DNA of 64,000 nucleotides from Crossiella sp. CA-258035. Lineage in GTDB: Bacteria; Actinomycetota; Actinomycetes; Mycobacteriales; Pseudonocardiaceae. Positions 22,897 through 33,124 of the stretch are shown one piece after another. The stretch covers positions 1,273,001 to 1,337,000 of the forward strand of contig NZ_CP116413.1 in the NCBI RefSeq assembly GCF_030064675.1. The letters run 5' to 3'. Under the pieces are notes generated by a model, which was given only the letters and a program-made list of their open reading frames with translations, did no database searches and was not told where the DNA came from. Numbering within the stretch: position 1 is the stretch's first letter; every line of letters starts with the position of its first letter. The translations under genes were made by a program, and so were the position numbers.

Positions 22897-24111
22897 CGGA
22901 ACGAGATCGCGGCGGCCGAGCAGGCCCTCGGGCAGTCCTTTTCGGACGATCAGACCCGTCGCAGGTGGGCACGCGCCCGCCGGGTGGCCTGGGTGCTGTG
23001 GTGGGTCGCGCTGGCCTGGCTGTCGCTCGCGGAGATGAGCCGGAGCCTGCTGGACCTGGAGGTCTACCGCAACGGCGGACTCGCCTGGCTGCACGGCATC
23101 CCGCTCTACCTCGACTTCCCCGGGCCGCTGCCCGGCCCCCGGCTGCCGTTCACCTACCCGCCCGCGGCCGCGGTCCTGTTCAGCGCCTTCGCCGTCCTGC
23201 CCGCCTGGCTGGCGACCGTCCTGCTCACCACGGCGAGCTTCCTCGCGCTGACCGCGGTCTGCCTGGTGGTGACCAGAAGGCTGTGCCGCCACCGGGATGT
23301 CGCGCACGCCCTCGGCCTGGCCGCCGCGATCGCCGCGATCGGCCTGGAACCCGTGCTCTCCACCGTCAACCTTGGTCAGATCAACCTGCTGCTGATGGCC
23401 CTGGTCGTGATCGACTGCCTGGCCGTCCGCGACCGCCGCCTGCGCGGCCTGCTGGTCGGCGTGGCCACGGCGATCAAACTGACCCCCGCGGTGTTCGTGC
23501 TGTACTTCCTGCTGCGCCGCGACTGGCGGTCCGCGGCCAACTCCGCCGTCGCGTTCGTCGTCCTCGCCGCCCTCGGATTCGCTTTCGCCCCAACGGATTC
23601 CGTCGAGTACTGGTTCCACGCCCTGACCGACCCGAGCCGCATCGGCGGCCTCGCCTACGGCCCGAACCAGTCCTTCCGCGGCCTGCTGCACCGCCTGAAC
23701 CCGAGCCCGGAAGCGATTTCCCTGCTGTGGCTGGGACTTTCCGCACTTGCCATGCTGCTCGCCGTGCTCATCGCCCACGGCACCAGGGACAACCTGCTGG
23801 CCCTGCTGGTGATCGCGGCCGGCGGCCTGCTCGCCTCCCCGGTGTCCTGGTCCCACCACTGGGTCTGGTGCGTCCCGGCCTTGCTGCTGCTCGCCGCCCG
23901 CGTCCGCACCTGGTCGCACCGAACCCTGCTCGCCGGCGCCGTCCTCCTGTTCTGCACCAGCCCCTTCACCCTGCTGCCCCACTCCGAAGACCGGGAGCTG
24001 CGCTGGACCTTCTGGCAACACATCCCGGGCAACGTCTACGTCTGGCTCGCCTTCGGGGCGCTGGTCGTGCTCGCGGTGGGTCAGGAGATGGACCGGAGCC
24101 GGAGACGCTGA
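22894..24111 (+). CDS. GT87-family (DUF2029) membrane mannosyltransferase-like protein
   Basis: 405 aa with about ten hydrophobic helices. The first periplasmic loop contains DLEVYRNGG and a FTYPPAAAVLF segment typical of polyprenol-phosphate-mannose-dependent alpha-mannosyltransferases of the GT87 family. Such enzymes act on the outer face of the membrane using a lipid-linked sugar. Divergent co-control with an O-acyltransferase (identical upstream elements) suggests joint modification of an envelope glycan or lipid. The 3' end overlaps the convergent regulator gene by 31 bases. Confidence 0.85.
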   Translation: MRNEIAAAEQALGQSFSDDQTRRRWARARRVAWVLWWVALAWLSLAEMSRSLLDLEVYRNGGLAWLHGIPLYLDFPGPLPGPRLPFTYPPAAAVLFSAFAVLPAWLATVLLTTASFLALTAVCLVVTRRLCRHRDVAHALGLAAAIAAIGLEPVLSTVNLGQINLLLMALVVIDCLAVRDRRLRGLLVGVATAIKLTPAVFVLYFLLRRDWRSAANSAVAFVVLAALGFAFAPTDSVEYWFHALTDPSRIGGLAYGPNQSFRGLLHRLNPSPEAISLLWLGLSALAMLLAVLIAHGTRDNLLALLVIAAGGLLASPVSWSHHWVWCVPALLLLAARVRTWSHRTLLAGAVLLFCTSPFTLLPHSEDRELRWTFWQHIPGNVYVWLAFGALVVLAVGQEMDRSRRR

Positions 24112-24914
24112 CCGCGGAGCTGATCGACGGCCTGCGCCGTGTGCTCGTCCGCGGGCAGGAACACCACCAGCTGCTGGGCGTCCGCGGCGAGCTCGAGTGT
24201 CTCCCGGACCAGCCGGAGCTCCGGCCCCGCCGGGTGGCTGAGCCGGAGAACTCCCCGTGGCGGCACCACATGCCGCTTCAGCCGGCGCGCGAACTCCGGC
24301 CCGGCCACCGGAACGAGCTCGGCGGTGAGCCACTCCAGGTTCTCCACCGACGGCGCCAGCCACAGGTCGAACGCCTGCTGGTCCGCGATGTCGGCCCAGT
24401 CGGCGAAGAAGGTCCGGGCGCGCGGGTCGGTGAAGACGTAGCGGGTGAGGTTCGGGGCGGCGGCATCCAGCACCCCGGCCGCACCGGCGACCGACTCGAA
24501 ACCGCCCGTCCAGGCGAGCAGGTCGCCCAGCCGGTTGGTCACGACCGCGATGCCCGGTTCCAGCAACCGCAGCGTCGCCAGCACCGACGGCCGCACCTGC
24601 CGGGGCGGCGGCACGGGCTCGATCCGGGCGGCGCACCCGCCGCGGGTGATCTTCGCGAGGTAGCGCAGGTGGTTGCGTTCCGAGGGGTCCAGGCTGAGCG
24701 CGTCGGCCAGCGCGTTGACCACCGCGGTCGAGGGGTTGGTGTCCCGGCCCTGCTCGATCCGGGTCAGGTACTCGACACTGATCCCGGCCCGCGCCGCCAG
24801 GTCCAGCCGCCGCAACCCCGGCGAGCGCCGCCTGCCCCGCGCCGGCAGGCCCAGCGACTCCGGCTGGACGCTGTCCCGCTTGGCCCGGATGAAGTCGCCC
24901 AACGGCTTGCCCAT
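24081..24914 (-). CDS. XRE-family regulator with MmyB-like ligand-binding domain
   Basis: 277 aa. The N-terminal HTH (LDLAARAGISVEYLTRIEQGRDTNPS) is followed by a C-terminal domain of about 180 residues with the MmyB features VVTNRLGDLLAWTGGF, YVFTDPRARTFFADW and LRLSHPAGPELRL. MmyB-type domains are thought to bind a fatty-acid-like ligand. The ATG at 24914 begins at the conserved MGKPLGDFIRAKR. It is divergent from the MFS gene at 25016 and is likely its regulator, as in many actinomycete MmyB/MFS or MmyB/oxidoreductase pairs. Confidence 0.88.
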   Translation of the reverse strand: MGKPLGDFIRAKRDSVQPESLGLPARGRRRSPGLRRLDLAARAGISVEYLTRIEQGRDTNPSTAVVNALADALSLDPSERNHLRYLAKITRGGCAARIEPVPPPRQVRPSVLATLRLLEPGIAVVTNRLGDLLAWTGGFESVAGAAGVLDAAAPNLTRYVFTDPRARTFFADWADIADQQAFDLWLAPSVENLEWLTAELVPVAGPEFARRLKRHVVPPRGVLRLSHPAGPELRLVRETLELAADAQQLVVFLPADEHTAQAVDQLRGQRLRLRSIS

Positions 24915-25015
24915 ACCGCGAGCGTAGGGCGCGGCCCGGCGGTCAGCGTGGCCGTGCCGGGGCCAGCCTGCGCGTGGCCTGGCTCTCCTGCCGGGGCGCA
25001 CCGATCATGGTGGCC

Positions 25016-26227
25016 ATGACAACCACGCGGTCGAAGCCGCGCTCCGGCCAGGCGCTGCTGGTGTGGGGACTGCTGGTGGTGGCGGCGAACCTGCGCGCCA
25101 GCATCACCGGCGTCGGCCCACTGCTGGACCGCGTGCAGGCGGACCTGGACCTGACCCCGGCCGCGGCGGGCCTGGTGAACACCCTGCCGCTACTGGCCTT
25201 CGCCGCGCTGTCCCCGGTGGTCCCGCGCCTGTCCGCCCGCTGGGGCCCGGAACGGCTGCTCGGCGTCGCGCTGGTCGTGCTGACCCTGGGCATCGCGACC
25301 CGCTGGATACCGGCGGCACCCGCCCTGTTCGCCGGAACGGTGCTGGTCGGCGCGGGCATCGCCATCGGCAACGTGGTCCTGCCCATCCTGGTCAAACGCG
25401 ACTTCCCAACCAGGGTGGGCCTGCTGACCAGCGCCTACGCCACAGTGATGGGCGGCGTCGCGGCGGTGGCCTCCGGCGTGGCCGTCCCGATCAGCGAACT
25501 GGCCCCCGGCGGCTGGCACACCGCCCTCGGCGGCTGGATCCTGCTCGCCCTGGTGGCCATCGTGCTCTGGCTCCCGCAGCTGCGGACCGCGCCGCCACCC
25601 GCGAGCTCGGGCAACGGGCACCGGCTGCCCTGGGGCTCGCCGCTGGCCTGGGCGGTCACCGCCTTCATGGGCTTGCAGTCCCTGGGCTTCTACATCGTGG
25701 TCACCTGGCTGCCCCAGGTGTTCCAGGACAACGGCGTGACCGCGGCCACCGCGGGCTGGCTGCTGTTCCTGCTCCAGGCGGTCGCGGTGCTGACCAGCCT
25801 GGCCACCCCCGCCGCCCTGCGCTGGGCGCGGGACCAGCGCGCACCGGCCGCGGTCAGCTCCGCGCTCCTGCTCGCCGGCTACCTCGTGCTCCTGCTGGCC
25901 CCGGACCAGGCGGTGCTGTGCAGCATCCTGCTCGGCCTCGGCGGCGGCGCCAGCCTGGTGCTCGCCCTGGCCTTCTTCAGCCTGCGCGCCCAGGACGCGG
26001 CCACCGCCGGCGGACTGTCCGCGATGGCCCAGTCCATCGGCTACCTGCTGGCCGCCGCGGGCCCCGCGGTCTTCGGGCTGCTGCACACCGCCACCGCCGG
26101 CTGGCAGGCGCCCGTCCTGCTGCTGTGCCTGGCCGCGACCGGGCAGCTGATCGTCTCGATGGCGGCCGGCCGGGGCACGGTGCGGCCTGCCGGTAACGCT
26201 TGCGGCACAGGCGATGAACAGCGCTGA
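25016..26227 (+). CDS. MFS transporter, CynX/NimT-like
   Basis: 403 aa with 12 hydrophobic helices. The N-terminal [20 protein letters not shown] and [20 protein letters not shown] match the CynX/NimT (2-nitroimidazole/cyanate) branch. The start could also be the ATG at 25007. It is divergent from the MmyB-like regulator with about 100 bases between. The substrate is unknown. The 3' end overlaps the start of a PKS relic by 14 bases, which looks like a deletion scar. Confidence 0.85.
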   Translation: MTTTRSKPRSGQALLVWGLLVVAANLRASITGVGPLLDRVQADLDLTPAAAGLVNTLPLLAFAALSPVVPRLSARWGPERLLGVALVVLTLGIATRWIPAAPALFAGTVLVGAGIAIGNVVLPILVKRDFPTRVGLLTSAYATVMGGVAAVASGVAVPISELAPGGWHTALGGWILLALVAIVLWLPQLRTAPPPASSGNGHRLPWGSPLAWAVTAFMGLQSLGFYIVVTWLPQVFQDNGVTAATAGWLLFLLQAVAVLTSLATPAALRWARDQRAPAAVSSALLLAGYLVLLLAPDQAVLCSILLGLGGGASLVLALAFFSLRAQDAATAGGLSAMAQSIGYLLAAAGPAVFGLLHTATAGWQAPVLLLCLAATGQLIVSMAAGRGTVRPAGNACGTGDEQR

Positions 26228-26661
26228 CGACGATCACGGCAGACCCGACCAGCCGGCGGTGACCCCCACCGGCTTCTACCGCGCCCTCCGGTGGCTGCTC
26301 GACGCGGACCCGGCCCAGACAGGCAAGAGCGCGGTGCGCCAGGGCGGTTTCCTGCACCAGGCCGACGAGTTCGACGCCGCCTTCTTCGGGCTGACCCCGC
26401 GCGAGGTGCTGGCGATGGACCCGCAGCAGCCTGGCCCTCTACGACTCCGCCCAAACCCTGGGCGAACCACTGGTGATCACCGCCCCCCGAACGAGTCCAC
26501 CCCGCAAACCAACCCCGACCCCCGCCCACCCCGCGAACACCTGCTCATCGACCTGGTCCGCACCCACCTGGCCACCGCCCTGCGCCTGCCCACCACGGTC
26601 GCCTTCGACGACCCTCCGCGACCGAGCTCGCCACCCTCGTGCCCCAGCCCCAAGGAGACTG
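26214..26661 (+). pseudogene. relic of a modular type I polyketide synthase
   Basis: Three PKS landmarks survive in about 450 bases. In the first frame is the start of a ketosynthase ([18 protein letters not shown], then [13 protein letters not shown]). It ends abruptly after DPQQ, and a different frame continues with [19 protein letters not shown], the signature just after a ketoreductase domain. A third piece, [16 protein letters not shown], then SATELATLV in another frame, resembles the start and end of an acyl carrier protein. The module has thus lost AT, most of KS and KR by internal deletion and has frameshifts. It lies near a broken LAL regulator of the type found in PKS clusters. Confidence 0.75.
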
Positions 26662-26671
26662 AGCCACCGGA

Positions 26672-27826
26672 TCAGCCCTCCTTCTTGCCCTGCCCCGGAG
26701 CCTTGTCCTTGCCGCCCTTGCCCTTCTTCCCGGGCTTGTCGAGCACGGTCGTGGTTCCGCGCTGCCCGACGGTGACCACCGGCGGCGGCACGGAGGAGGT
26801 GGGAACCGTCGACGTGGCGGGCGGCGCCGCCGGCGCGGTGGTGAGCGAGGCGGTGCTGGTGCCCGTCACCGGCGGAGGGGCCGAGCTGTCCGATCCGGAC
26901 CCAGCGGTGGCACCCCAGACGACGCCGATCGCGCCGAGCAGCGCGGCCGCGCCGGTGAGCAACGCGGTCCGGGAGAACACCGGTGTCCGAGCCACCTCCG
27001 CCGCGGCGACCGGAAGCGTGGGCTCAACGGCCTGCTCACCGCGCAGGACCCGTGCACAGTCGTGCGCACTGGGCCGCCGCTTCGGCGTCAGCGACGTCAT
27101 CATCAACAACAGCTGGGCCAAGTCCGCGGGCAGGTCCTCAGGAATGGCGGGCGCACGGTGCAGCCGGGCAACAGCCACCTCCGCCTCGCCACCCAGGTAC
27201 TCCTGCCGCCCGGTCAGACATTCCAGCAACACCAACCCCAGCGCGTAGATGTCAGCAGGCGGCCCGACATCGGTACCGCGAACCTGCTCCGGAGCCAGAT
27301 AAGCAGCCGTGCCCACAATTTCGTCAGCGCGGGTGAGCCGAGTGCTACCCACCAGATAGGCCAAACCGAAGTCGGCGAGATGGGCATTGTCCGCGGCGTC
27401 GAACAAGATGTTGGACGGCTTGACATCGCGGTGCACCACATACCGCGCGTGCACATACGCCAGCGCCTCAGCAACCTGCGCGCCCAGCCCGCGCACCACG
27501 GCCGCGGGCAGCGGTCCACCCGCCATCCGATCGCGCAGCGTGTCCCCCTCGACAAGCTGCAACACGAGGAACATCACCCCGTCGCTGGTCCCGGCGTCAT
27601 GCACGCAGACCAGCCCGGGATGCGACAGCCCCGCCAAGGTCCGGACCTCGTTGTCGAAGCGCCGACCAGCCGAAACGTTCCACCCTGACCGGAACAGCTT
27701 GACCGCGACAAAGCGCTCGAGCACCGTGTCGTAGGCCCGCCGGACCTCCGCCGTCCCCCCGGTGCCCAGGCACTCGCCCAGCCGGTACCGCCCCGCCACC
27801 AGGTCCGCACCACACGGCACCGACAC
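26672..27826 (-). CDS. membrane-anchored Ser/Thr protein kinase (PknB-like)
   Basis: About 384 aa using the GTG at 27826, which has GGAGG seven bases upstream. The kinase domain comprises a Gly-loop LGTGGTAEV, Lys43 (AVKLF), HRDVKPSN with Asp134, DFG at Asp152 and APE (YLAPEQV). A single transmembrane helix ([19 protein letters not shown]) follows, then an extracellular Thr/Pro-rich and Lys/Gly-rich tail with no PASTA repeats. It would phosphorylate cytoplasmic targets in response to an outside signal. The ligand is unknown. It lies between two pseudogenes but is itself intact. Confidence 0.9.
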   Translation of the reverse strand: MSVPCGADLVAGRYRLGECLGTGGTAEVRRAYDTVLERFVAVKLFRSGWNVSAGRRFDNEVRTLAGLSHPGLVCVHDAGTSDGVMFLVLQLVEGDTLRDRMAGGPLPAAVVRGLGAQVAEALAYVHARYVVHRDVKPSNILFDAADNAHLADFGLAYLVGSTRLTRADEIVGTAAYLAPEQVRGTDVGPPADIYALGLVLLECLTGRQEYLGGEAEVAVARLHRAPAIPEDLPADLAQLLLMMTSLTPKRRPSAHDCARVLRGEQAVEPTLPVAAAEVARTPVFSRTALLTGAAALLGAIGVVWGATAGSGSDSSAPPPVTGTSTASLTTAPAAPPATSTVPTSSVPPPVVTVGQRGTTTVLDKPGKKGKGGKDKAPGQGKKEG

Positions 27827-28097
27827 CACCGCACCTCCACCGCCCACCAGGACACGTTGGAATGCCCGCAGGCTCACAACCACAAACAACCACCACGCCG
27901 AAGACGCCAGGCACCCTACCCCCGACCCCGCTGCTCAAGAGCTGGCGTGGCGCCGTCTATTCGGATCCGACTCACCTGAACCAATCGGACCGACAACCCC
28001 TGCCTCGCTGACCGCGATTGGCGCAGCCGCTTTCGTGTTCGGGACCCGCGCCCGACCGCGGCGAACCGATCCGTCATCGCGGCCGTCCTCCGGCGGA

Positions 28098-29208
28098 GCG
28101 TGGTCACCGGAGCAGACGGGCGGCGAGTGCGGTGCGGGAGGAAACACCGAGCTTGCGGTATCCGGCCGAGATGGGTCTCCACCGTGCGCTCGCTGACCAC
28201 CAGCCGCTCGGCGATGGACCGGTTGCTGTCTCCCTGCCGCCTCCAGCACCTCCCTGGTCCCGGCCGGCCACAGCAGCAGCTGGCTGGTCGCCGCGTACGG
28301 CGCCGTGGCCCGCAACCGCAGCTCCGGGGTCTTCGCCGGCAGTGAGCCGAGCAGGACCGTGGCGATCTCCCTGGCCTCCAGCGCCCGCCCGGTCAGCACC
28401 AGCGCCTGCGCGAGCTCCAGCCGCAGCTCCACGGCATCCCGGTCCTGGGTCCCGGGGTGAAGTTCGAGCGCGGCCCGCAGCCAGCTCGCCGCGGTGGCAG
28501 GGGCCGTCGGCACCACCTCCCGGGCCGCCTCGCGCAGCACTTCTCGCGCCTGGCTGTCACCAACCGCGGCCGAGCGGGCGATGTGCGGGGCACACACGCT
28601 GACCGGGGCACCTCGCCGCGCCAGCAGCCGGGCCACCCGACCGTGCGCGGCGGCGCGCCACAGCGGTGTGGCCGAGTGGTAGACCGCGTTGCGCAGCAAG
28701 GGATGCCGAAAGGTGATTCGGGGCCCTGCCTCGGTGGCGCGCAACAGGTCGATGGCGAACAGCTCCGCCGCGGCGGCTTGCACCTGAGCCGGGGGCAGGT
28801 CGGCGGCCACCGCGGCGAGCTCCGGGTCCACGTGGTCACCGAGCACGGCCACGGCCTGGGCGACCAGCCTGGCCGGTGCGGACAGCTCACAGCACCAGCC
28901 GCCCGGCCGGTGGGCGGCGCAACAGGGAGGCGAGCAGGTCGATCGAGGCCTCATCCGCCCAGTGCAGGTCGTCCAGGGCCAGCAGCCCGCCGGATGACGG
29001 TGGCAGGGGAAAGCGCTCCCGCAGCGCGTCCAGGAACATCCCGAACGGCACCGTGCTCCACCACCCGGAGCCTGACCTCGTGCAGCAACCGTGACTTCCC
29101 GATCCCCGGTTCACCGACGATCTCCACCACGCTGATCCCAGGCGATGCCGTGGCCAAGACCTGCTCCAGGAAAGCCAGCTCGTCCTGCCTGCCCACGAAC
29201 GGTTCCAC
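28098..29208 (-). pseudogene. broken LAL-type LuxR regulator
   Basis: Fragments of one protein appear in order but in several frames: the N-terminus FVGRQDELAFLEQVL with Walker A GEPGIGKSRLLHEV, a Walker B piece LLALDDLHWADEASIDLL, a helical-repeat part beginning ELSAPARLVAQAVAVLGDHVD, and a LuxR helix-turn-helix SIAERLVVSERTVETHLGR continued in another frame by YRKLGVSSRTALAARLL. LAL regulators are about 900 residues; here only about 370 codons remain. At least three frameshifts and two large deletions make it non-functional. Such regulators usually activate PKS clusters, matching the PKS relic at 26214. Confidence 0.82.
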
Positions 29209-29249
29209 GCCGCACCCCCGACCACCACGGTAGCTGGGAGGATGCCGGA

Positions 29250-29972
29250 GTGGCCTACACCGAGGCGTACGAGTCCGACCTGCTCCGCGGCGACCAGGAA
29301 CCCCCGCCCTGGCGACTCCGCGAAGAGATCGCCGCGCTGGCCCGCGGCACCGACCGGATGCTGGACATCGGATGCGGCACGATGTTCAAGACCCTCGCCC
29401 TCGCGCCGCTGGTCGGACAGGTCGTCGGCGTCGAACCCAACCCGCGCATGCTGGCCCAGGCCCGCGCCAACATCCTGGCCGGCGCGGCGGACAACGCGTT
29501 CGTCGTAGCCGGCCACGCCGAGCAGCTCCCGTTCCCGGACGCCTCCTTTGACCTGGTCACGGTGATGCTGGCCCCGCACGACACCGGCGAGATCAGTCGC
29601 GTGCTGAGGCCCGGCGGCAGAGCTGTCCTGGAGAAGATCGGCGACCGCGACAAGTCGAACTTCAAGACCGAGTTCGGCGCCGATGAGCATGGCCCGCGCG
29701 GCCAGTTCGCCGACCTGGCCGCCGGCGAACGCGCCCGCGCCTACGAGACCGAGTTCGCCGAGGCCTTCACCCGCACCGAAGTCCGGCAGGGGTTCTGGGC
29801 GACCTACTACACCCGCCCCGGCCTGGAACTGGTGCTGGAGCAGACCTCCGCCGTCCGCAACTACGACCCGGTCGTGGACAAACCGGTCGTCGACCGGATC
29901 TGCCAGGAGTGGACCACCGACCGAGGAATCAGGACCACCCAGAACCGCATCCTCATCCACGCCTGGAAGTAA
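29250..29972 (+). CDS. class I SAM-dependent methyltransferase
   Basis: 240 aa from GTG 29250 with GGGAGG eight bases upstream. The Rossmann motif I is MLDIGCGTMFKTLALAP, motif II acidic residue GVEPNPRM, and motif post-I/IV FPDASFDLVTVMLAPHD, followed by RVLRPGGRAVLEKIGDRD. This fits Methyltransf_11/UbiE-like small-molecule methyltransferases. It starts 41 bases from the 5' end of the LAL pseudogene on the other strand, so it may be a surviving gene of the same decayed cluster or an independent gene. Confidence 0.82.
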   Translation: MAYTEAYESDLLRGDQEPPPWRLREEIAALARGTDRMLDIGCGTMFKTLALAPLVGQVVGVEPNPRMLAQARANILAGAADNAFVVAGHAEQLPFPDASFDLVTVMLAPHDTGEISRVLRPGGRAVLEKIGDRDKSNFKTEFGADEHGPRGQFADLAAGERARAYETEFAEAFTRTEVRQGFWATYYTRPGLELVLEQTSAVRNYDPVVDKPVVDRICQEWTTDRGIRTTQNRILIHAWK

Positions 29973-30130
29973 CCCGGAGACTGCGGGTTGCCGGCACTGT
30001 TTCCCGGGGCGGTGTCAGCGCTCCGGCCGGGGCAGCCGGTGCACCCGCGCCTGACCACCGCCGAGCACCGCCGTCACCGGACAGCCGTGGCGGTCCTTCG
30101 GCCGCGTGGCGTGGTCCGGATCATGGCGCG

Positions 30131-30481
30131 GTGAGCGACCCGTACAGCCCACTCTCCTCCGCGCGGCCGCCGCTGTGGAACTGGATCAACAGCCTGGCCC
30201 TGACCGACCCGGACAAGAAGGCCACCGCCCAGCTCGACGTAATCAAAACCGCCGCTGGCCTCGCCGTGGGCGGTTGTGGCCTGTTCGCCCTTTACCTCGC
30301 CGCCCGCCGCACAATACAAGAAGAACCCCGGCCTCACCCTCGACCCGGTCAAGGTCGAGAAGATCCTCTGCAAGACCGCGACCCAGCCTGCCTGCCCGAA
30401 TCCACGCACTGTGTCTCGTACGTCAACGTGGGCCGCACACCGGCATTCGACGCCACCAACAAAAGGCCCCGGTCGGCTTGA
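30131..30481 (+). CDS. hypothetical protein with one membrane helix, possibly truncated
   Basis: A GTG-initiated frame of 116 codons. The first 60 residues (PPLWNWINSLALTDPDKK, then LDVIKTAAGLAVGGCGLFALYLAARR) look like the N-terminal anchor of actinobacterial pentapeptide-repeat or similar membrane proteins. After ARR the composition changes to low-complexity Pro/Arg, suggesting a frameshift or truncation. It ends inside the terminator hairpin at 30461. I recognise no function. It may be another gene remnant in this decayed zone. Confidence 0.3.
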   Translation: MSDPYSPLSSARPPLWNWINSLALTDPDKKATAQLDVIKTAAGLAVGGCGLFALYLAARRTIQEEPRPHPRPGQGREDPLQDRDPACLPESTHCVSYVNVGRTPAFDATNKRPRSA

Positions 30482-30493
30482 CCGGGGCCTTTT
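30461..30493 (+). terminator. rho-independent terminator
   Basis: AAAAGGCCCCGGT (30461-30473) pairs perfectly with 30481-30493 across a 7-base loop, and the stem ends in TTTT. The symmetry (A4 before, T4 after) allows termination in both directions. Confidence 0.8.
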
Positions 30494-30613
30494 GCGTGCG
30501 ACGAAAGTGGACTCTCCCCGACACCTTCGTCTGAAAGATCCGGCCTGCCTTGACCATGCCGTAGCGGCATAGTTTCAACTGGGTCGTGTCAGGGCCGAAC
30601 GGAGGGAGACGTC

Positions 30614-30961
30614 GTGGGGTGGAGCGCCAGCCAGCTGGCCCATCTCGTGCGGGTGCTCAGGATCAAGCGCCTCACCGATCTCGGCCTGTCGCTCACGCAG
30701 ATCGCGGAAACTCGGTGCCGGGGACGAACATCCCGGCGAGGCATTGCGCGAACTCGACGTCGAACTGGCATTGATCCTGCGCCAGGAGGCGCCGGCCGCG
30801 TTCCCGACGTGCACGAGACGCGTGCGGCGTTCCCGGATGCCGTCAGCGTGTACGGCAATTCGCCGCGGGGCAAGAAGTTCGCGATGCAGACGATGGTCAA
30901 GGTCATGGCCGAGCTCTACAACAAGGTCCAGATCGATGTCCTGATCCGCATGAACGGCTGA
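30614..30961 (+). pseudogene. remnant of a MerR-family regulator
   Basis: The fragment LAHLVRVLRIKRLTDLGLSLTQIAE is the second half of a MerR HTH domain. The continuation LGAGDEHPGEALRELDVELALILRQEAP is present but in the +1 frame and lacks the middle of the dimerisation helix. The tail AMQTMVKVMAELYNKVQIDVLIRMNG is back in the first frame. The N-terminal wing/HTH part is absent. One frameshift and at least one deletion indicate a pseudogene. Confidence 0.6.
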
Positions 30962-31016
30962 CATTTCATTGGTTTGGCGCGCCGAATGGGGCGCGTCGTC
31001 GGGGAGGTATTCGCTA

Positions 31017-32477
31017 ATGCGAAAAACGTTGTCGCTGGCCACGGTGGTGACCGCCGCCGCAGCGCTGGTGGCGGTACCGGGGGTGGCGTCCGCCGCACCG
31101 CCCGTGAAGCAGGTGCAGTGGGTCGCGTGTCCCGCTGACGTGGCGCTTGCCGGACTGGAGTGCGGAAAGCTCCAGGTGCCGCTCGACTACCGCACGCCGG
31201 AGGGCCGCCAGACCGAGATCATGATCACCCGGCTGGCCAGCAAGAGCCCTGAGAAGCGCAAGGGCATCCTGCTGACCAACCCCGGCGGGCCGGCCGAGGG
31301 CCTCACGTTCCCGTTCTTCCTGAAGGCACGGGGAATGCCGCAGAGCGTGCTGGACGCGTACGACGTGATCGGCATGGACCCGCGCGGCATCGGCTACAGC
31401 TCGCCTGCCACGTGCGACCTGACCGAGGCGCAGATGCTTGCGGGCAGCGTGCCGCCGTACGCCGTGACGCAGGCCGATGTGCGCAAGCGGGCTGAGGAGG
31501 TCAAGACGATGGCACAGCAGTGCCTCAAGTCGTCGACCGCCGACGAACTGCCGTACAACACGACCGCGAACATCGCCCGCGACCTGGACCGCGTCCGCGC
31601 CGCACTGGGTGAGAAGAAGGCCTCGTACCTCGGCTACTCGTACGGCACGTACCTGGGCTCGGTCTACGCCACGCTGTTCCCGAGGACCAGCGACCGCGTC
31701 GTGCTCGACAGCAACCTCCCCAAGGGTGGCTGGGACGTCGAGGGTGGCCGCATGTACGGCCCCGGCGTGGAGGACACGTTCCCGGACTTCGCGAAGTGGG
31801 CGGCGGCACACCCCGAGTACGGGCTGGGCGCCACGCCGCAGGAGGTGCGCGCCAAGTACTTCGACCTCGCGGGCCGGCTGGACGCGAAGCCGTCGGTCGA
31901 GGGCATCACCGGTCAGCAGTTCCGGATGCTGGTGTTCGGCGGCCTCTACGCCACCGGTGACGCGCCGTTCTCGAAGATGGCCGCGCAGTGGAAGGCGCTT
32001 GACAACGACCAGCCGCTGCCGCCCACGGAGGTACCGAAGGTCCCGCGCATGGAAAGCCTGATCTCCGGCCGCCTGCACGTGATCTGCGGCGACTCCCAGT
32101 GGCCTTCGTCTGTCAGCACTTACGAGCGCAACGTCGCCGTGGACCGCATCCGGTACCCGATGTTCGGTGCCGCAGGGGCGAACATCTACCCGTGCGCGTT
32201 CTGGCCGAAGCCGGTGGAGAAGCAGGTGCTGCCGTCCGACCGCGGACCGCGCAACATCCTCATGGTGCAGAACGAGCGCGACCCCGCCACGCCGCTCGTC
32301 GGCGCCCGCTCGACGCGTCGGGCGTTCGGTGACCGGGCCGCGATGATCACCATCGACCAGGGCGGGCACGGCGCCTACCTGTTCGGCAAGAACAACTGCG
32401 CCAACGACAAGGTCACCGAGTACCTGCTCGGTGGACAGCGTCCGAGCGATGTGAAGTGCGCGGCTGAAACCGGCTGA
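31017..32477 (+). CDS. secreted alpha/beta hydrolase, tripeptidyl aminopeptidase (Tap/SlpD) family
   Basis: 486 aa from ATG 31017 with GGGGAGG about ten bases upstream. A Sec signal peptide (cleavage after VASAAP region, about residue 27) is followed by an alpha/beta hydrolase fold with the oxyanion segment TNPGGPAEG, the nucleophile elbow LGYSYGTYLG, the acid in NERDPATP and the histidine in QGGHGAY. A C-terminal TAP-like domain contains CAFWP and paired cysteines. Streptomyces homologues remove N-terminal tripeptides from secreted proteins. It could also act on exported peptides, including a leader, but this gene is far from the lanthipeptide operon. Confidence 0.9.
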   Translation: MRKTLSLATVVTAAAALVAVPGVASAAPPVKQVQWVACPADVALAGLECGKLQVPLDYRTPEGRQTEIMITRLASKSPEKRKGILLTNPGGPAEGLTFPFFLKARGMPQSVLDAYDVIGMDPRGIGYSSPATCDLTEAQMLAGSVPPYAVTQADVRKRAEEVKTMAQQCLKSSTADELPYNTTANIARDLDRVRAALGEKKASYLGYSYGTYLGSVYATLFPRTSDRVVLDSNLPKGGWDVEGGRMYGPGVEDTFPDFAKWAAAHPEYGLGATPQEVRAKYFDLAGRLDAKPSVEGITGQQFRMLVFGGLYATGDAPFSKMAAQWKALDNDQPLPPTEVPKVPRMESLISGRLHVICGDSQWPSSVSTYERNVAVDRIRYPMFGAAGANIYPCAFWPKPVEKQVLPSDRGPRNILMVQNERDPATPLVGARSTRRAFGDRAAMITIDQGGHGAYLFGKNNCANDKVTEYLLGGQRPSDVKCAAETG

Positions 32478-32581
32478 TTCCCGAAGGGCCGGCTCGCTCG
32501 CCGCGAGCCGGCCCGCCCGGAGCGACTCCTGTCATTGCGACAGCCCGAGACGGTCACACGTCAGAACGACGAGGAGCAGAC

Positions 32582-33124
32582 ATGACGGTCACCGACCGCG
32601 ACCCCTGGCTCTTGCGGGGTGACCGTCCCGTGTGGACGCCCGCGGTGCCGGCGGGCGTGGAGTACCACCGGGTCTACGCGTCCGAGAAGCGGCGCATCCT
32701 GCGCGGGATTGTCGCGATTGTGTTGCTGGTGGCCGGGTTCGTCGGGTTCGCGGTCCTCGACGCCGCTGTGTTCGCACGGTCCGGGCCCTCGACGCCGCTA
32801 CGTCAGGCCGCGGGTGCGCTGGGGCTGGCCGCGTTGATCCCGTACAGCATGCTGGTGCAGCGTGTCCTCTACGGCGTGCCCGCGGGGTCGCTGCACTCGG
32901 TGGCGGGGCGGTTCCGGTTCGGTGTCCTCGGCCGCGCGCTGCTGGTGTTCGGCCCGCTCCTGCTGGTCGTGATCGCGGTGGGGTCGCTGGGGGCCGGCGG
33001 CTCTGTTCCGTGGACGAGCGCCAATCTGGTCTGGTTCTTCGTCATCGGCATGCTGCTGACCCCTCTCGGCGCGGCGGCCACGCGACACATCGCGGCTGGC
33101 CGCGGGGAGGGTCAGCAGTCATGA
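32582..33124 (+). CDS. hypothetical membrane protein
   Basis: 180 aa with a 40-residue soluble N-terminus and four hydrophobic segments (about residues 43-65, 75-93, 117-136, 148-163). GAGGAGC precedes the ATG at 32582. It overlaps the next gene by 4 bases (ATGA), so the two small membrane proteins are co-translated. No family is recognised. Confidence 0.75.
   Translation: MTVTDRDPWLLRGDRPVWTPAVPAGVEYHRVYASEKRRILRGIVAIVLLVAGFVGFAVLDAAVFARSGPSTPLRQAAGALGLAALIPYSMLVQRVLYGVPAGSLHSVAGRFRFGVLGRALLVFGPLLLVVIAVGSLGAGGSVPWTSANLVWFFVIGMLLTPLGAAATRHIAAGRGEGQQS

Noticed and set aside
26214-27248. Single 344-codon protein continuing from the PKS relic
   Set aside because: After the KS-like start it reads through the antisense of the kinase gene, and the true PKS pieces change frame.
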